Shown piece by piece: positions 22,468 to 34,755 of a stretch of 64,000 nt of DNA. A program made the translations under genes and the position numbers. Under the pieces are notes generated by a model that ran no database searches, was not told the DNA's origin, and was given only the letters and a program-made list of their open reading frames with translations. Source of the DNA: Triatoma infestans (Eukaryota; Arthropoda; Insecta; Hemiptera; Reduviidae). Numbering within the stretch: position 1 is the first letter of the stretch; every line of letters starts with the position of its first letter. Location: positions 186,001 to 250,000 of the forward strand of contig JAAEAF010000221.1 of assembly GCA_011037195.1 (NCBI GenBank), read 5' to 3'.

Positions 22468-22639
22468 TGTTATAAAATTTAGCTTTCCAAAAATATTTTC
22501 ATTTGAAAAATCGTACCGCTGATTTACGAATTCTATGCAGTTCGGTAGAAGTTTTTGAAATCATTGATAATTTTGTTTTTTTTAGTTTCGTCTAATTTGT
22601 TCAGCAGCTGTTTCGTTTGAAATCCAAAAAAATTATCAT

Positions 22640-23483
22640 TTAACCTTGATTCGACTTTATTGCGAAACTGGCATAACTCTTCGTGCATTTGGATACAACT
22701 ATTTTATTTGACTGATTTTCTTTCATAACTGCACCAAAAGCAATCATTATATTATGTACAAAATGCAAATAAGTAATAGTTTTTGTCTCCTCTATTTCCG
22801 ATTCGAAAATCTTTTTTACCATTTTAGAACAATTTCCTTTTCCTGACTCCGTGAAATACAGTTTTAGAGCAGGCCAAACTTTGATTATGAGAAATGCCGA
22901 ATTCTTTTTTGCATAGTCGACAGAAAGCTGTGTATCATTTGATATTGACGCACATAACCACTTATAATCACGTTCCCACTTGCAGTTATATTTTGTATTT
23001 ACCAGCAGGAGATAGAGATGAAATTCGAGTTTGAACATTTTTAGAATCAGCGTACATATCAGGCAACAACTTTTGAAAACAGTCTATACTGTTGTAACTT
23101 AAGGAATGTCTAACGTAATGATAAGCAGAAGTACTTTCGGCAGCTGATGTTTTCCATTTCCATATTAGAAGTGGAAGTTCCTGGTTTACTAAAATAGTCC
23201 GTTAGATTCTTTGCTGCACTCGCGCTTTCCATCTTTATATGAGAAGTTCCATTGGAGTGTTTTTGGACATCATGTTGCCCGCCATGAGAATTGCCGAATT
23301 CTTTTTTGCATAGTCGACAGAAAGCTGTGTATCATTTGATATTGACGCACATAACCACTTATAATCACGTTCCCACTTGCAGTTATATTTTGTCAATCGA
23401 TGCTTTCCTACCTTGCATTTCTTTGCAGATAATTTTAAATTACAACTGTCCGAATCAGAACTTTCACTCGTACTCATCTTCAT
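22640..23483 (-). pseudogene. hAT transposase N-terminal and middle fragments
   Basis: The frame starting at 23483 begins MKMSTSESSDSDS and reaches KYNCKWERDYKWLCASISND. The same KYNCKWERDYKWLC stretch appears again in the frame 23038-22640, which continues with FESEIEETKTITYLHFVHNI. The cause is an identical 102-bp direct repeat at 22895-22996 and 23292-23393. A zinc-binding BED-like beginning is possible, but only fragments remain. Confidence 0.6.
22895..23393. repeat. Pair of identical 102-bp direct repeats in the hAT element
   Basis: Positions 22895-22996 and 23292-23393 are identical over 102 bp, starting TGCCGAATTC and ending TTATATTTTGT, about 397 bp apart. The copies are far more alike than expected for a decayed element, which points to a recent duplication or gene conversion. 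Confidence 0.85.
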
Positions 23484-24184
23484 AATACTGCTTTAAATAT
23501 GGGCTTAGAAATAATACTAAAGAAACTCACGAAAACAATTCTTTTTACGAATAGGAAGTTATATACCAAACATGCGATTAGCGAGACTTGTCTCTCAGCG
23601 CTGCTGTGTGTGAGTATCGTTATATATCGGCTATTTTCGTACACAGTCCACAAAGATCGACGATAGTTCAGGGTGGCGCACTAGGTTCGCTATTGTCGCT
23701 TTACCCACGATATTCAAAATAGTTTTGTAAATTTTATAATATTAAGCTATTCCCGAAACATCATATTACATTTATCACTTTATAACGCTTATAACAAAAT
23801 TTTTGAATAATTCGTGACTTTAGCTGTCCCGCGCGGGACAATCTATTTTTGTTCAAAATTCGGGACGTCTGGCAACGCTGGTCCAACAGCAAATTTCCAG
23901 TCGGCTTTAACCCACTCAGCAAGCGCCTACGATATTGTTAAATGAAATTTACATAGTTGCTGAAAACAAATTATCATTTTTGAGGTTATGTAATGGAAAA
24001 ATATGCACACCTTTTATGAGTATATTTAAAATATATTGGATAACTTGTTTTCATTAAATACTTCCTTAACGATATTTTAAATAAAATTTTACTCAATTGA
24101 AGCAATGTATTTACATAAATAAAAAACAAAATGTAATAAGAAATTAATAATTAATAAATCTTCACAAGGCAAATTACTATTATT

Positions 24185-24500
24185 GTAAGTATTGTGATCG
24201 TGTCGAATTTTCGTAATTGACTGTGCGAAGGAAATACATGTTTCGAGCACTCCAGTTTTTAGAGAATGTTGTTTCTTAATCGCAGGAAGCTATAACTCAA
24301 CAATAATTCCGATTAAGCACCATCGCATCTGGCCCGAAGGTTTTGTACAAATTCTGGCACGCTGAAAGTACCACTATACTGATATTTTTTTTCAGGTTTT
24401 AAGATTTACTGGAAAACGGCTCTAATGAATTTCTCAAACGTTCTTTTACTATCTACACCCCTAAATACCTCCATGATGGAGGTGATCTATAAGTGCAACG
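24185..24500 (+). repeat. Dispersed repeat family, 5' part
   Basis: TGTAAGTATTGTGATCGTGT followed by CGAATTTTCGTAATTGA is the family 5' end. It is followed by TTTTTAGAGAATGTTG, TTCAGGTTTTAAGATTTACT and GGAAAACGGCTC. The copy fades out near 24500. Confidence 0.6.
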
Positions 24501-24800
24501 CTTACCTCTAAACTGCATTTCAACTTACATTTCTACTACCTGGGTAATATCCGGGTATGGAATGCTAGAATTTTGTTTAATGAAAATCATTTCACTGGAA
24601 GTCTGAATTTTCAGGAAACGAATCTCACTGATTTTCTTTAAACTACCAGTTTCTATGGGGAAGTCCTTCCAGATATGGAACAACATGTGTTGCATTGTCT
24701 CTGACCATTGTGACATTTTAGAGAAAAGCAGGTCAACCAGACACTTCTAAAATCAATTTTCTCAACAAACAAACAAAAAAATTTACAAATAGAAGTAATA

Positions 24801-24920
24801 GGTATATAGTTGGTATGTAAGTAATAGGCGTACAGGTATATAGTTGGTATCTAATAGGCGTACAGGTATATAGTTGGTATGTAATAGGCGTACAGGTATA
24901 TAGTTGGTATGTAAGTAAAG
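24801..24920. repeat. 30-bp minisatellite, about 3.7 units
   Basis: GGTATATAGTTGGTATGTAA is repeated at 24801, 24835, 24865 and 24895, with TAGGCGTACA completing each unit. The first unit carries a 4-bp insertion. It is tandemly arranged and is not a CRISPR array, since there are no unique spacers. Confidence 0.9.
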
Positions 24921-25189
24921 TTTAAAGGAAACATTACAATACGGATCTTTGTATCCGTATTCAAGAAAATTGCTAAAACCTGAAGAAAAAAAAAATTCAG
25001 TAACTGATAAACACACACACACACTCATTAAAAACATTATCGGAACTGATGGTGGTTTCTAACGCTTCGTTATTGAGATATTTTGTTTACACATATACAT
25101 ATAGCGTGACTGGAATAACCTGCAATTTGTTAAGATCGATATCTTACGATTAATCAACAACTTCTAAATATTTGGCCAATACAAAAAAA

Positions 25190-25428
25190 AAGTTACTTTC
25201 TCTTACTGCCAGTAGTAAGAGAAGCATTGCGATCGTGCCAGATTTTCGAAATTGATTTTTCACCAGAAATATACGTTTTGAGGTCCTCTCAGTCCAAAAA
25301 AGTAGTTTTTAGAAAATGCTGTATATTGCTGTGAACGCTGTACCTGTGTTGTGTTTGTGTGTGTGCGCGCGCGCGTGTGAACAGAATATCTCAAAAACGA
25401 AGAGCGCAGGAAAACTTGGTATTCTGTT
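25190..25428 (+). repeat. Dispersed repeat family, 5' end (interrupted copy)
   Basis: This is the best example of the family start: TTACTTTCTCTTACTGCCAG, then AGTAAGAGAAGCATTGCGAT, TTTCACCAGAAATATACG, AGTCCAAAAAAGTAGTTTTT, a TG/CG run and CTCAAAAACG. It is cut after TTGGTATTCTGTT by the foldback element and resumes at 29938 with TAGGTAGTAC. Confidence 0.85.
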
Positions 25429-28400
25429 AGTAGTTATAATTGGGGCGTTCTGGCGGCAAAATCTTTGAGCCCCAGGCACTTATGAATTTACGCCCGAAGG
25501 CAGAGGTCTGGCGCGCGGCTACAAAATTACGATGAGACCCCCCATCTGATTTTTAACCAGGGAAAAAAATATTTTTGAACCGCGGGATGGCATGCGAGGC
25601 ATGCGGCTACGTTTTGAAAAATCTAGCTTGAAAACAATCTAAGGTAAAAAGAATATTTGTTAGCCGCGAGATGGGCATGCCTGACCTGCGGCTATGTTTT
25701 ATAATATTTAGCTTGAAAATATAAGGTCGAAATTTTTCAGGGAAAAAAAATTTGTTTTGAGCCAGGAGATGGCATGCGAGGCATGCGGCTAAGATGTGTA
25801 ATATTTAGCTTGAAACATTTTAAGGACTTTAATAATGTTTTTGAGCCGTGAACTGTCATCCAAGTCGAGGGCTACTATTTTATAATATTTAGCTAAACAC
25901 TTTAATATTTTTTGATATTTTGTTCATGTTTACACTTATAATATTTTAGCTAAACACATTCTAAGGACTTTAACATTGTTTTTGAGCCGCGAAATGAGAT
26001 ACAAGACTAGGGCTAATATTTTATAAAATTTAGCTAAAGACTTTAATATTTTTTGATATTTTGTTCATATTTACACTTATAATATTTAGATAAACACATT
26101 CTAAGGACTTTAATATTGATTTTGAGCCGTGAGATGTCATCCAAGTCTAGGGCTAATATTTTATAATATTTAGCTACAAACATTAAATAAATTATCATTC
26201 AACACTATGTATAAAGACTTTGTTTTTATTTTATGTATTGTTAATAACATTCTAAGGACTGTAATATTGTTTTTGAGCCGCAAGATGGCTTCCAAGTCTT
26301 GAGCAAACATTTTATAATATCTAGCTAAAGACTTTCATATTTTTTATATTCAATACTTTGTGTATTTTTATGGATTCTGTTCATGTTTACACTTATAATA
26401 TTTAGCTAAACACATTCTAGGGACTTTATTATCATTTTTGAGCCGTGAAATCAAATACAGAACATGCGGCTAAGTTGTGTAATATTTAGCTTGAAACATT
26501 TTAAGGACTTTAATAATGTTTTTGAGCCGTGAGATGTCATCCAAGTCGATGGCTACTATTTTATAATATTTAGCTAAGGACTTTAATATTTTTTGATATT
26601 ATCATTCAATACGATGAACAAATACTTTGTTTTTTTTATGAATTGTTAGAAACATGCTAAGGACTTTAATAAGTGTTTTTGAGCCGTGAGATGACATACA
26701 GGACATGCGGCTAAGTTGTGTAAAATTTAGCTTGAAACATTCTAAGGACTTTAATATGTTTTTGAGCCGTGAAATGTCATCCAAGTCGCGGGCTAATATT
26801 TTATAATATTTAGCTAAAGACTTTAATATTTTTTGATATTTTGTTCATGTTTAAATTATGTTTAAACTTATAATATTTTAGATAAACACATTCTAAGGAC
26901 TTTAACATTGTTTTCGAGCCGTGAGATGTCTTCCAAGTCGAGGGCTAATATTTTATAATATTTAGCTAAACACTTTAATATTTTTTGATATTTTGTTCAT
27001 GTTTAAATTATGTTTACACTTATAATATTTAGCTAAACACATTCTAAGGACATTAACATTGTTTTTGAGCCGTAAGGTGGCATACAAGACTAGGGCTAAG
27101 TTTTTATAATATTTAGCTTGAAACATGTTAAGGACTGTAATATTGTTTTTGAGCCGTGAGATGACATCCACCTCGAGGGCTAAGTGGTTATAATATTTAG
27201 CTAAGGACTTTAATAATTTCTGATATTGTCATACAATACGATGAACAAATGCTTTGTGTTTTTTAGGTATTGTTAGACTATACTATGAACAAAAACTGAT
27301 TTTTTTATGTATTGTTGTAAGGACATTCTAAGGACTTTAATATTTTTGTTAAGGCGTGAGATGACATCCCAGGACTAGGGCCAAATATATTATCATCCAA
27401 TACCATAAACAAAGACTTTGTTTTTATTATGTATTGTTAGAAACATTCTACGGACTGTAATATTTTTCTTGAGCCGTGAGATGCATCCAAGACTGGGGCT
27501 ATGTTTTTATAATATATAGCTAAACACATTTTAAGGACTTTCATATTGTTTTTGAGCCGTGAGATGTGACATCCAAGTCGCGGGCTAAGTTTTTATAATA
27601 TTTAGCAACAAACATTAAATATATTATCATCCTATACTATGAATAAAGGCTTTGTTTTTTTTTTAAGTCGAGGGCTAAGTTTTTATAATATTTAGCTAGA
27701 AACATTAAATATATTATCATCCAATACTATGAACAAAGACTTTGTTTTTTTTATTTATAGTTAGGTACAATATTTAGCTAAACACATTTTAAGGACTTTC
27801 ATATTGTTTTTGAGCCGTGAGATGACATACCAGGACTAGGGCTAAGTTTTTATAATATTTAGCTAGAAACAATAAATATATTATCATACAATACGATGAA
27901 CAAATACTTGTGCTTTTTATGTTTATGTTCATGTTTAAATTAAATTATGTTTACACTTATAATATTTAGCTAGAAACATTCTAAGGACCATAATATTGCT
28001 TTTGAGCCGTGAGATGGCATCCTAGACTAGGCGGCTAAATATATTATCATCCTATTCTATGAATAAAGACTTTGATTTTTTTTTATGTATTGTTAGAAAC
28101 ATTCTAAGGACTTTAATATTTCTGTTGAGCTGTGAGATGACATCGAGGGGCTAAGTTATTATAATATTTAGCTAGAAACATTCTAAGGACTTTAATATTG
28201 TTTTTGAGCCGTGAGATGACATTCAAGACTTTCGAAGATTTTATAATATTCAGCTAGAAACATTAAATATATTATCATCCAATACTATGAACAAAGACTT
28301 TGATTTTTTTATGTATTGTTAAAAACATTCTAAGGACTTCTATATTGTTTTTTAGCCGTGAGATAACATCCAAGTCGACGGTTAATATTTTATAATATTT

Positions 28401-29931
28401 AGCTAGAAACATTAAATATATTATCATCCAATACGATGAACAAATGCTTTGTGAATTTTTATGTATTTTGTTCATGTTTAAATTAAATTATCTTTACACT
28501 TATAATATTTCGTGAGATGACATACAAGACTAGGGCAAATATGATATAATATTTAGCTACAAACATTAAATAAATTATCATTCAATACTATGAATAAAGA
28601 CTTTGTTTTTTTTTATGTATTGTTAGAAACATTCTAAGGACTTTAATATTGTTTTTGAGCCGTGAGATGATATACAGGACATGCTGCTAAGTTGTGTAAA
28701 ATTTAGCTAGAAACATTAAATATATTATTATCGAATACTATGAATAAAGACTTTGTTTTTGTTTTTTTACGTATCCAAGACTAGGGCTAAGTTTTCATAA
28801 TATTTAGCTATAAACATTAAATATATTATCATCCAACACTATGAACAAAGACTAATTAATTTAAATATGAACATAAAAAAAAACACAAAGTATTTGTTCA
28901 TCGTATTGTATGATAATATCAAAAAATATTAAAGTCTTTAGCTAAATATTTTAAAATCTTAGCCCTAGTCTTGTATGTCATATCGCGGCTCAACAAAAAT
29001 ATTCACTTCCTTAGAATATACACAACTTAGCCGCATGTTCTGTATTTTATCTCACGGCTCAAAAATGATAATAAAGTCCTTAGAATGTGTTTAGCTAAAT
29101 ATTATAAGTGTAAACATGAATAGAATCCATAAAAATGCACAAAGTATTGAATATCAAAAAATATTAAAGTCCTTAGCTAAATATTATAAAATGTTTGCTC
29201 ACGACTTGGAAGCCATCTCGCGGCTCAAAAACATATTACAGTTCTTAGAATGTTATTAACAATACATAAAAAAAAACAAAGTCTTTATTCATAGTATTGA
29301 ATGATAATTTATTTAATGTTTTTAGCTAAATATTATAAAATATTAGCCCTAGACTTGGATGACATCTCACGGCTCAAAATCAATATTAAAGTCCTTAGAA
29401 TGTGTTTATCTAAAATATTATAAGTGTAAACATGAACAAAATATCAAAAAATATTAAAGTGTTTAGCTAAATATTATAAAATAGTAGCCCTCGACTTGGA
29501 TGACAGTTCACGGCTCAAAAACATTATTAAAGTCCTTAAAATGTTTCAAGCTAAATATTACACATCTTAGCCGCATGCCTCGCATGCCATCTCCCGGCTC
29601 AAAAAAAATTTTTTTTCCCTGACAAATTTCGACCTTTTATTTTCAAGCTAAATATTATAAAACATAGCCGCAGGTCAGGCATGCCCATCTCGCGGCTAAC
29701 ATATATTCTTTTTACCTTAGATTGTTTTCAAGCTAGTTTTTTCAAAACGTAGCCGCATGCCTCGCACGCCATCCCACGGCTCAAAAATATTTTTTTTCCC
29801 TGGTTAAAAATCAGATGGGGGGTCTCATCGTAATTTTGTAGCCGCGCGCCAGACCGCTGCCTTCGGGCGTAAATTCATAAGTGCCAGGGGCTCAAAAATT
29901 TTGCCGCCAGAACGCCCCAATTATAACTACT
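25429..29931. mobile_element. 4.5-kb foldback element with about 1.1-kb inverted ends
   Basis: The element begins AGTAGTTATAATTGGGGCGT and ends with the exact reverse complement. The direct repeat TCTGTT (25423-25428 and 29932-29937) is a 6-bp target duplication: removing one copy plus the element rejoins a continuous dispersed repeat. Inverted similarity extends about 1.1-1.2 kb inward (25429 to about 26636, against about 28865 to 29931). The middle (about 26640-28860) is a degenerate tandem array of the same units. No frame longer than about 70 residues occurs. Six-bp TSDs, long inverted ends and AG...CT termini are shared with Polinton/Maverick elements, but no polymerase or integrase is present, so this can only be called a non-autonomous foldback. 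Confidence 0.85.
25556..28860 (+). repeat. Degenerate tandem array inside the foldback element
   Basis: Units carry the ordered marks TTTATAATATTTAGCTA, ACATTCTAAGGACTTTAATA, TTTTTGAGCCGTGAGATG and a GGGCTAA or GCGGCTAA block. A longer variant adds TATTATCATCCAATACTATG and AACAAAGACTTTG. The first units next to the terminus keep GC-rich GGCATGC motifs. Unit length varies from about 100 to about 230 bp. Confidence 0.85.
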
Positions 29932-29937
29932 TCTGTT

Positions 29938-30885
29938 TAGGTAGTACAGCGCATCAGACAGAAGATTTCGGGAGAAATCCATCCGGAAGTGTGAGTTTAC
30001 TGAATGTTTTTTCCAGTTTTTGTGATTTTTTCGAAAACGGCTGTTAAGATTTTCTTTAAACTTGTTTTATGAATTATATAATAAGCTACAAGTTTTTTTG
30101 AAACATTTCTCCGGGAAAATTCATTTAAGGGTACTTTTGGAAGAGGAATGGGGTTAGGTTTTCTTCTAAAGTGCTATTTCAGTTTACTTCACAATTCGAT
30201 CAACTATCTATCGATCTAATTAATATTAATTAATTAGAATCTAATTTGTCGTCGAAATTTCGAGTTTATAGAAAATCGGATGACCGGAAGTTTTTTTTGC
30301 AGAAAAGTATTATTCAGTTTCTCTAAAATGGCTATTCTCTTTAAACTAAGTATGTAAAATTTACTAAGAGCTACAACTTTTATTTGAAACATTTCTCCGT
30401 GTAAAATCATTTAAGAGAGCTTTTATGGGGATTGTTTTCCTCTAAAGTGCTATTTCAATTTATTATATAATTGTATCATATAAAATAATTGAATATGTTG
30501 CCAATATTCGAGTTTCAAGAAGATGAGTAAACTGGAGGTGCATTTTTTACTAATCAGTTTTATCAGTTTTTGAGATTTAGTCCACAAAAACACCAACGAA
30601 TTCATTAAAGTTGGCACACTAACTGTGAATATAAGGATCACTTGTGTTTGAAACTTTTCTCCAAGAAATTCATTTAAAGAAATATTGGTGTGGGGAGTAG
30701 GGGGAGGCTAACGTTTTCCTCCAAACAAATCATTTTATTAAATTTAGAATCTCCCATTGATATATAAAACTGATTACAGACGGACATTTAGTAACAATTA
30801 TAAGTTTGGAGAAAATTTGTCAATTACAATTTTGTGAACTGCAGTAAGAGAAAGTCGGGTGAGTGTTTCACACTACAGATTTTTT
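29938..30885 (+). repeat. Dispersed repeat family, remainder of interrupted copy
   Basis: Three internal modules follow each other: GAAACATTTCTCC-type marks lie near 30097, 30385 and 30649, and CCGGAAGTG-type marks near 29983, 30284 and 30533. The copy ends with CAGTAAGAGAAAGTCGGGTG and TTTCACACTACAGATTTTT. With 25190-25428 it forms one full-length copy of about 1.19 kb. Confidence 0.8.
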
Positions 30886-31490
30886 TTTAAATACTTCTTT
30901 AAAAAGTAGGGCATTTTGTTAGAAATAGTAATAAAACAAGTTTTTTTTCTTTCTTCACAAAGTTACCGCGTACCCGGTAATATAAATGTCCTGAGACATA
31001 ACCTATTCATAGCAACTGCTCTGCTGTTTGGAGCGGAAGTTGTACGACGTATAAAGTCCCCTTCTCCTACAAATTAAGCGTTACATAACGTCCGGTGAAA
31101 GGTACTTGGCAGAGGGGCGAATATTCTACTACAGGACGAGCCTGGAGCCATCTATGGGAAAAACAACATTATAATTCTTTTTTTAATGCGAACATTAAAT
31201 TATTAATTATTTATTGCAATTAAATTTGGTTAAAATAAAAAATGTATTATCCCTAATCTAAATTTTGTGTTTAATATCAGAATTAATAAATTGTTAGATC
31301 TGCTCATGTCTATTGTTTGGGTCATATTTTTCTCCTTGTTGGAATGAGAGACAGAACAGAAAAATACTTCAAAATTCTTAATCAGAATTGTTTTTGACAC
31401 AACTTTTTTCGCGTTGACAGTAAATATAACTACTTATTACTTTAATATAATAACAATTTAAAAAAAAATCTGTTGTGAAAGCTTCTTATG
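30886..31490. other. Unassigned AT-rich region
   Basis: I see no gene, RNA or clear element here. There is a less AT-rich patch at about 31040-31160. Confidence 0.35.
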
Positions 31491-31494
31491 ACTT

Positions 31495-32180
31495 CTGTTT
31501 AGAGAACCGTAACCTCCCTCCAACAAAAACTCCCCAGAAACTTCCTAAAATGAAAGTTTTCAAAAAAAAAGTCTCCAAAACAGACAGGTCTACATACTCG
31601 TATATTTAGTATGAAGAAGATCGCAGAAAACTGAACTGTCCACTAAAGCGCACTTCCGTCAACCGGTTTTCTACAAACTCGGAATTTTTTTGCGACTCAT
31701 TTAATTCTAATTAATATTATTTCGATGATAGAATCATAATATAATAAACTAAAATAGCACTTTAAAGGAAAGCATATCCCCCACCCTTTTCCCCAAAATC
31801 CGTCTAAAATGAATTTTTCAGGCAAAATGTTGTAGATGTGTAATTAGTGTGGCAAGTTTAAAGAATCATTTAAGGGGGGGGCCTTTAGAGGAGGGATATG
31901 GTGTTTCATCCAAAGTGCTATCTTAGTTGATTATACAATTCTACCATATAAACAAAATTAATTAGAAATAAATGGATGGCCAAAATTCCGAGTTTTAAGA
32001 AAATTAGTAAACCGGAAGTGCGTTTTCACTGAATAGGTTTTCAGTTTTCGTCAATTTTCTTCATAAAAATACTGACGAATTTCATTATATTCGCTAAACT
32101 AACTATAAAATTTGTCAATTACAATTTTGTAAACTGGAGTATGAGAAAATTGTTTGATGTTTCACACCAGATAAGTTAGT
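31495..32180. repeat. Two opposed dispersed-repeat fragments
   Basis: 31495 to about 31830 is in minus orientation (CACTTCCGTCAACCGGTTTTC and AAACTCGGAATTTT read as reverse modules). From about 31850 to 32180 the orientation is plus (AAACCGGAAGTGCGTTTTCA, then TTTCACACCAGATAAG at the end). The switch suggests an inversion or two insertions. Confidence 0.6.
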
Positions 32181-32442
32181 TCAGGAGCGTGAAATTGTTC
32201 GCCCGACATTGTACTCACGTGCCCCCTGGATATCCAACTGTACGAACAACATCAATCGCCAGCGCAGCCTGGTTCTTTGACACTGGGCCGCGCGACGCAG
32301 AATGGCTGAATAGCCGAAGTCATGGCGTAGGGAATAAAAAAGACAAAGATAAGTTAGGACAGTTAGCGAGATTCTCGTAGCAGCAAATTAGAAAAAATTC
32401 AAAAAATTTGTCTACAAATTTAATTCTGGTTCTTATTAATAT

Positions 32443-33694
32443 AAGGGTGTAACAAAAGTCTGTGCGTTTTTTTTTTCTTAACCCTCAACAGTACTTTACT
32501 AAAACGTTACTTTACTAAACTCTAGTTTACCAAAAGTTACTTATTTAGATACCCCTTTTACTTTTCGTTTACGCTTATATCAGCTTGTGGAATTGATATC
32601 GCAGATCTATGCGATTTGTGAGCGATATTAAGAAATGACCTAATTGAATCTAGATTTTCTACGTCACTACTTAAGATAGGCTATTGCCACAAACGGTGCT
32701 TCCGAAATTAATGAAGTAGAGAAGAAAGGCTCTTACAGATCACGGGCTGCACAGATATGGTTCAAAAAATTTAGAGAGGGTGGAAAGTAAGCTTCATCCA
32801 AGACGTCTTCTCTCCTTCGACTCAGCTCTTCTAGCGACAGCTATAGAGGTGGATCTTTGCATCAGCACCAGAAAACTTTTAGGTGAATTAGGCGTGGCCC
32901 ACTCGACCCCACCGCCACCTGTGAGCAGATGCTATAGCTACAGAAGCTGCCGAAACATCCACTTACGCCCCAACATGCCTCAGTAAGTCTGTAAAAACTT
33001 TCTTCAAAACACAAGTGATTTTTGTTTCATCAAACGAATTAATACTAGTGATGCACGGTGGCTTCATTTCGATAACGACCAAACAAAAACAATGGATTAG
33101 ATCAGGACAACTATTATGTGCCTTCCCCAAAGAGAAAGATTTGAGAAAAAAGTCAGAAAGTGAGAGAAAAGAGTTGCTGTGCGTGTGGTGTATCTAGAGG
33201 GTGTCATTCATTTTGATCCAGATCCTGACGGTCGTGCGGTAACATCCGAACTGTGCACTACTCAGCTAGAACTAGCAACTCCGTTTTGGCTGAAATATAT
33301 CTCTTTTGTTAATTGAAAAATGGTGTTCCTTCAACAAGATAAAGCAAGGTCGCATACGTCACGTCATACGTTCGCAGTAATCGAAGATTTGAATTTTGAG
33401 CTCTCCTTCACGCAGCTTGCAGTCAAAATTTGGCACCCTCTGATTACCATCTCTCCGCTCCATGGCCCACTTTTTACAAAGTAAAAAATTTACAAATCGG
33501 AGGAGGTGAAAACGGATGTTTGGAGTTTTTCGCCTCCACATTATAGCTTCAGGTCATCGAATTGTTGGCTCACAGATGGGTTCAAGTTGTAAAAAATGAT
33601 GGGCTGATTTCGAGGAGTAAGCTTAGCAAATGAGTAAACAAACCATTTTTGTATTGAAAGGTGAAAAATGCAACGAATTTTGTATCGCCCCAGT
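32443..33694 (+). mobile_element. Decayed mariner transposon, about 1.25 kb
   Basis: Imperfect terminal inverted repeats are visible: GGGTGTAACAAAAGTC at 32445 against the complement of 33664-33690 (about 20 of 27 positions agree), with TA nearby on both sides. Inside, broken + strand frames show mariner transposase pieces. These are AAQIWFKKFREGGK and the helix-turn-helix part ISTRKLLGELGVAHST (about 32740-32920), then SDARWLHFDND, LEGVIHFDPDPDGRAVTSEL and VFLQQDKARSHTSRHTFAVI (the region of the second catalytic aspartate). Many stops make it inactive. Confidence 0.75.
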
Positions 33695-33699
33695 ATTAT

Positions 33700-34675
33700 A
33701 TAGGTGTTAGAATCGTATGTTATACTAAAATGGCAGTTTTGGGAAAATCCTAATTGAACGAATTAATAATTAATTATTATTAATAATTATTAAATTATTA
33801 TTAATAATTAATTCTCCACAACGCCACTAAAATGAATTTTTTCAGAAAAATGTTTTAAATAAAAGTGATAGTTCTATATGTGTATATATATATATATAGT
33901 GTATAGTGTATACACAGAGTTTAAAGCAAAACTCATCGTTACTGCTATTTTCTAGACAATCGAAATTATTGGGCAAAAAATTAAGTAATGTCACAGTTTG
34001 TACTGGCAGCATGTAGTCAGAAACAATCATCAAATCAGGTGTATCTGTGAGCGAGTGAACAAAATATCTCAAAAATGAAAAACAAATCTTGAAGAAAGCT
34101 CACATTTATTGTTTTATTTAATTACCGTTACCAACCAATCAAAATCCCTGAACCAGTTTTATGGCAACTTGTGCAAGATAAGTAAAGCTTTTAACTAATG
34201 TATTAGCTCCACTAGTAACATCGACGGAGAGAGAATTCCAAATTTCAACAAAATCGGTTAACCAAAAGTGCACTTTATAGAATAGATTTTTGAATTTTCT
34301 CTAAAACAATTTCCTTTAAACTTGGTACGCTAACTTCACCGATAAAAATGTATTAGTTTTATTTGAAACATTATTTCCAAAAATAATTATTTTGGATAGT
34401 TGTGCCGGAATTGGTGGCGTTAATTTCAAATTTTATATGTAGTTGGTTCAGTGTGTTTAGAGCGCCATACTATAATCATCTATTGGGCCATACTATAATC
34501 ATCACTTCTCTACCTGCCACGTTTAGTAGGTTACTACTCCCCCTCAACCACGTCTATATTTATGTTCCGAAAAATAAGTAAAATTTGAGTTTAAAGAATA
34601 TTTGTCATTTTATATATAATTGTGTTAAAAGAAGTAAGAGCAAGTAGTGTGAGTGTTTCACACCGGATTTTTTAA
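33700..34675 (+). repeat. Dispersed repeat family copy
   Basis: The copy shows ATTTTTTCAGAAAAATGTTT, AAATTTCAACAAAATCGGTT, GAAACATTATTTCC and the terminal AGTAAGAGCAAGTAGTGTGA with TTTCACACCGGATTTTT. A perfect AT palindrome at 33760-33814 and other rearrangements interrupt it. Confidence 0.6.
33760..33814. repeat. 55-bp AT-only palindrome
   Basis: The run of AATTAATAAT and TATTATTAATAATTA elements is self-complementary from GAATTAATAA to TTATTAATTC and has essentially no loop. Confidence 0.8.
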
Positions 34676-34755
34676 TTAATATCTAAAGGTTATTCCAGGA
34701 CCTGCTAGAATTTCACCCTTAATTATTTTTGAAACATTACAGCATTTATTGTTAC

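Larger units (their letters stand above)
21837..23880 (-). mobile_element. hAT-type DNA transposon, about 2.04 kb, decayed
   Basis: Terminal inverted repeats CAGCGTTGCCAGA lie at 21837-21849 and, inverted, at 23868-23880. The sub-terminal sequence on both sides is rich in TCGGGA/TCCCG motifs. The flanks TGTCAACA and GTCCAACA could be a diverged 8-bp target duplication. Between the ends, minus-strand frames resemble a hAT transposase, with the N-terminal part near 23480 and the dimerisation region near 22150-22300. Frames are broken and part of the coding region is duplicated, so the element is non-autonomous now. Confidence 0.75.

Noticed and set aside
24801..24920. Possible CRISPR-like array
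   Set aside because: Units are head-to-tail with no unique spacers, and the genome is eukaryotic.
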